DNA from: Candidatus Nitrosopumilus sp. | GTDB lineage: Archaea; Thermoproteota; Nitrososphaeria; Nitrososphaerales; Nitrosopumilaceae | Length of the DNA stretch: 57,844 bases | Assembly: GCA_028448965.1 (NCBI GenBank) | Contig: JAONQT010000002.1 | Span: 1 to 57,844 of the forward strand | Direction of reading: 5' to 3' | In this document: in pieces, positions 57,567 to 57,844 of the stretch | How the letters are laid out: every line of letters begins with the position of its first letter | Numbering within the stretch: the stretch's first letter is position 1 | The notes under the pieces: generated by a model | Told to the model about the DNA's origin: nothing | Databases searched by the model: none | What the model saw: only the letters and a program-made list of their open reading frames with translations | Translations under genes and position numbers: made by a program

Positions 57567-57844
57567 TTGAATATTACAGATTTAGTAAAAATTGATACTG
57601 AAAAAATGTACAAAGTATATGATAATTGGCCAGAAATAGCAAAAAAATATTTTGAAAAAGAAGTTAAAAAAGTAGAAGTTTCAAAAATTAATCAAATTGT
57701 ATTTGCGGGAATGGGAGGATCTGGGGTAATAGGAGATGTTTTTTCAGCAATATTATCAAAAACAAATATTCATGTATCAGTTGTTAAAGGGTATCATTTA
57801 CCAAAAACAGTTGACTCAAATACATTAGTAGTTGTAATTAGTAT
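57567..57844 (+). CDS. N-terminus of a bifunctional phosphoglucose/phosphomannose isomerase (truncated by the window end)
   Basis: Manual translation ...MYKVYDNWPEIAKKYFEKEVKKVEVSKINQIVFAGMGGSGVIGDVFSAIL...; start is TTG 57567 or ATG 57606. Confidence 0.85.
   Translation, partial: MNITDLVKIDTEKMYKVYDNWPEIAKKYFEKEVKKVEVSKINQIVFAGMGGSGVIGDVFSAILSKTNIHVSVVKGYHLPKTVDSNTLVVVIS

Noticed and set aside
1-57844. Search by eye for CRISPR arrays, transposases, integrases, phage genes, rRNA
   Set aside because: None seen; gene content is consistent with conserved chromosomal backbone, though a by-eye reading could miss small or diverged elements

Overview
This AT-rich 57.8 kb window looks like a chromosomal segment of an ammonia-oxidising archaeon (Nitrososphaerota/Thaumarchaeota, probably Nitrosopumilus-like). 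That placement is inferred from gene content: cupredoxin plus Rieske/cytochrome b, a giant acidic S-layer protein, group II chaperonin, TiaS, Dph2, Csl4, L44e/S27e and CobY-type cobalamin synthesis. Supported contents include two tRNAs (Arg-TCT and initiator Met-CAT), a complex III/plastocyanin-like cluster, a cell-surface locus (S-layer protein, coiled-coil membrane protein, membrane-anchored subtilase), a threonine synthase next to a fused MoaD/ThiS-E1 protein, a near-complete his operon (G-D-C-HAD-B-H-A-F-I, no hisE), class II HMG-CoA reductase, pterin genes (folP-like and mptE-like), guaB and guaA, a cobalamin tail-assembly operon with a CobQ lacking its amidotransferase domain, and a surface-glycan/radical-SAM region at the right end. 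I saw no CRISPR array, transposase or prophage. The observations most worth following up are: (1) the thrC + sulfur-carrier-E1 fusion pair, which may be a protein-thiocarboxylate sulfur-transfer system; (2) the S-layer locus with a possible SlaB-like stalk; (3) an Lrp/AsnC regulator with an amber codon where its start codon should be; (4) a GATase-less CobQ; (5) a crotonyl-CoA-reductase-like MDR enzyme that could be an acryloyl-CoA reductase; (6) a MIP18-PqqD-like fusion; and (7) a small Cys-rich ORF missing from the supplied ORF track. All calls are from reading the sequence only; no database search was run.
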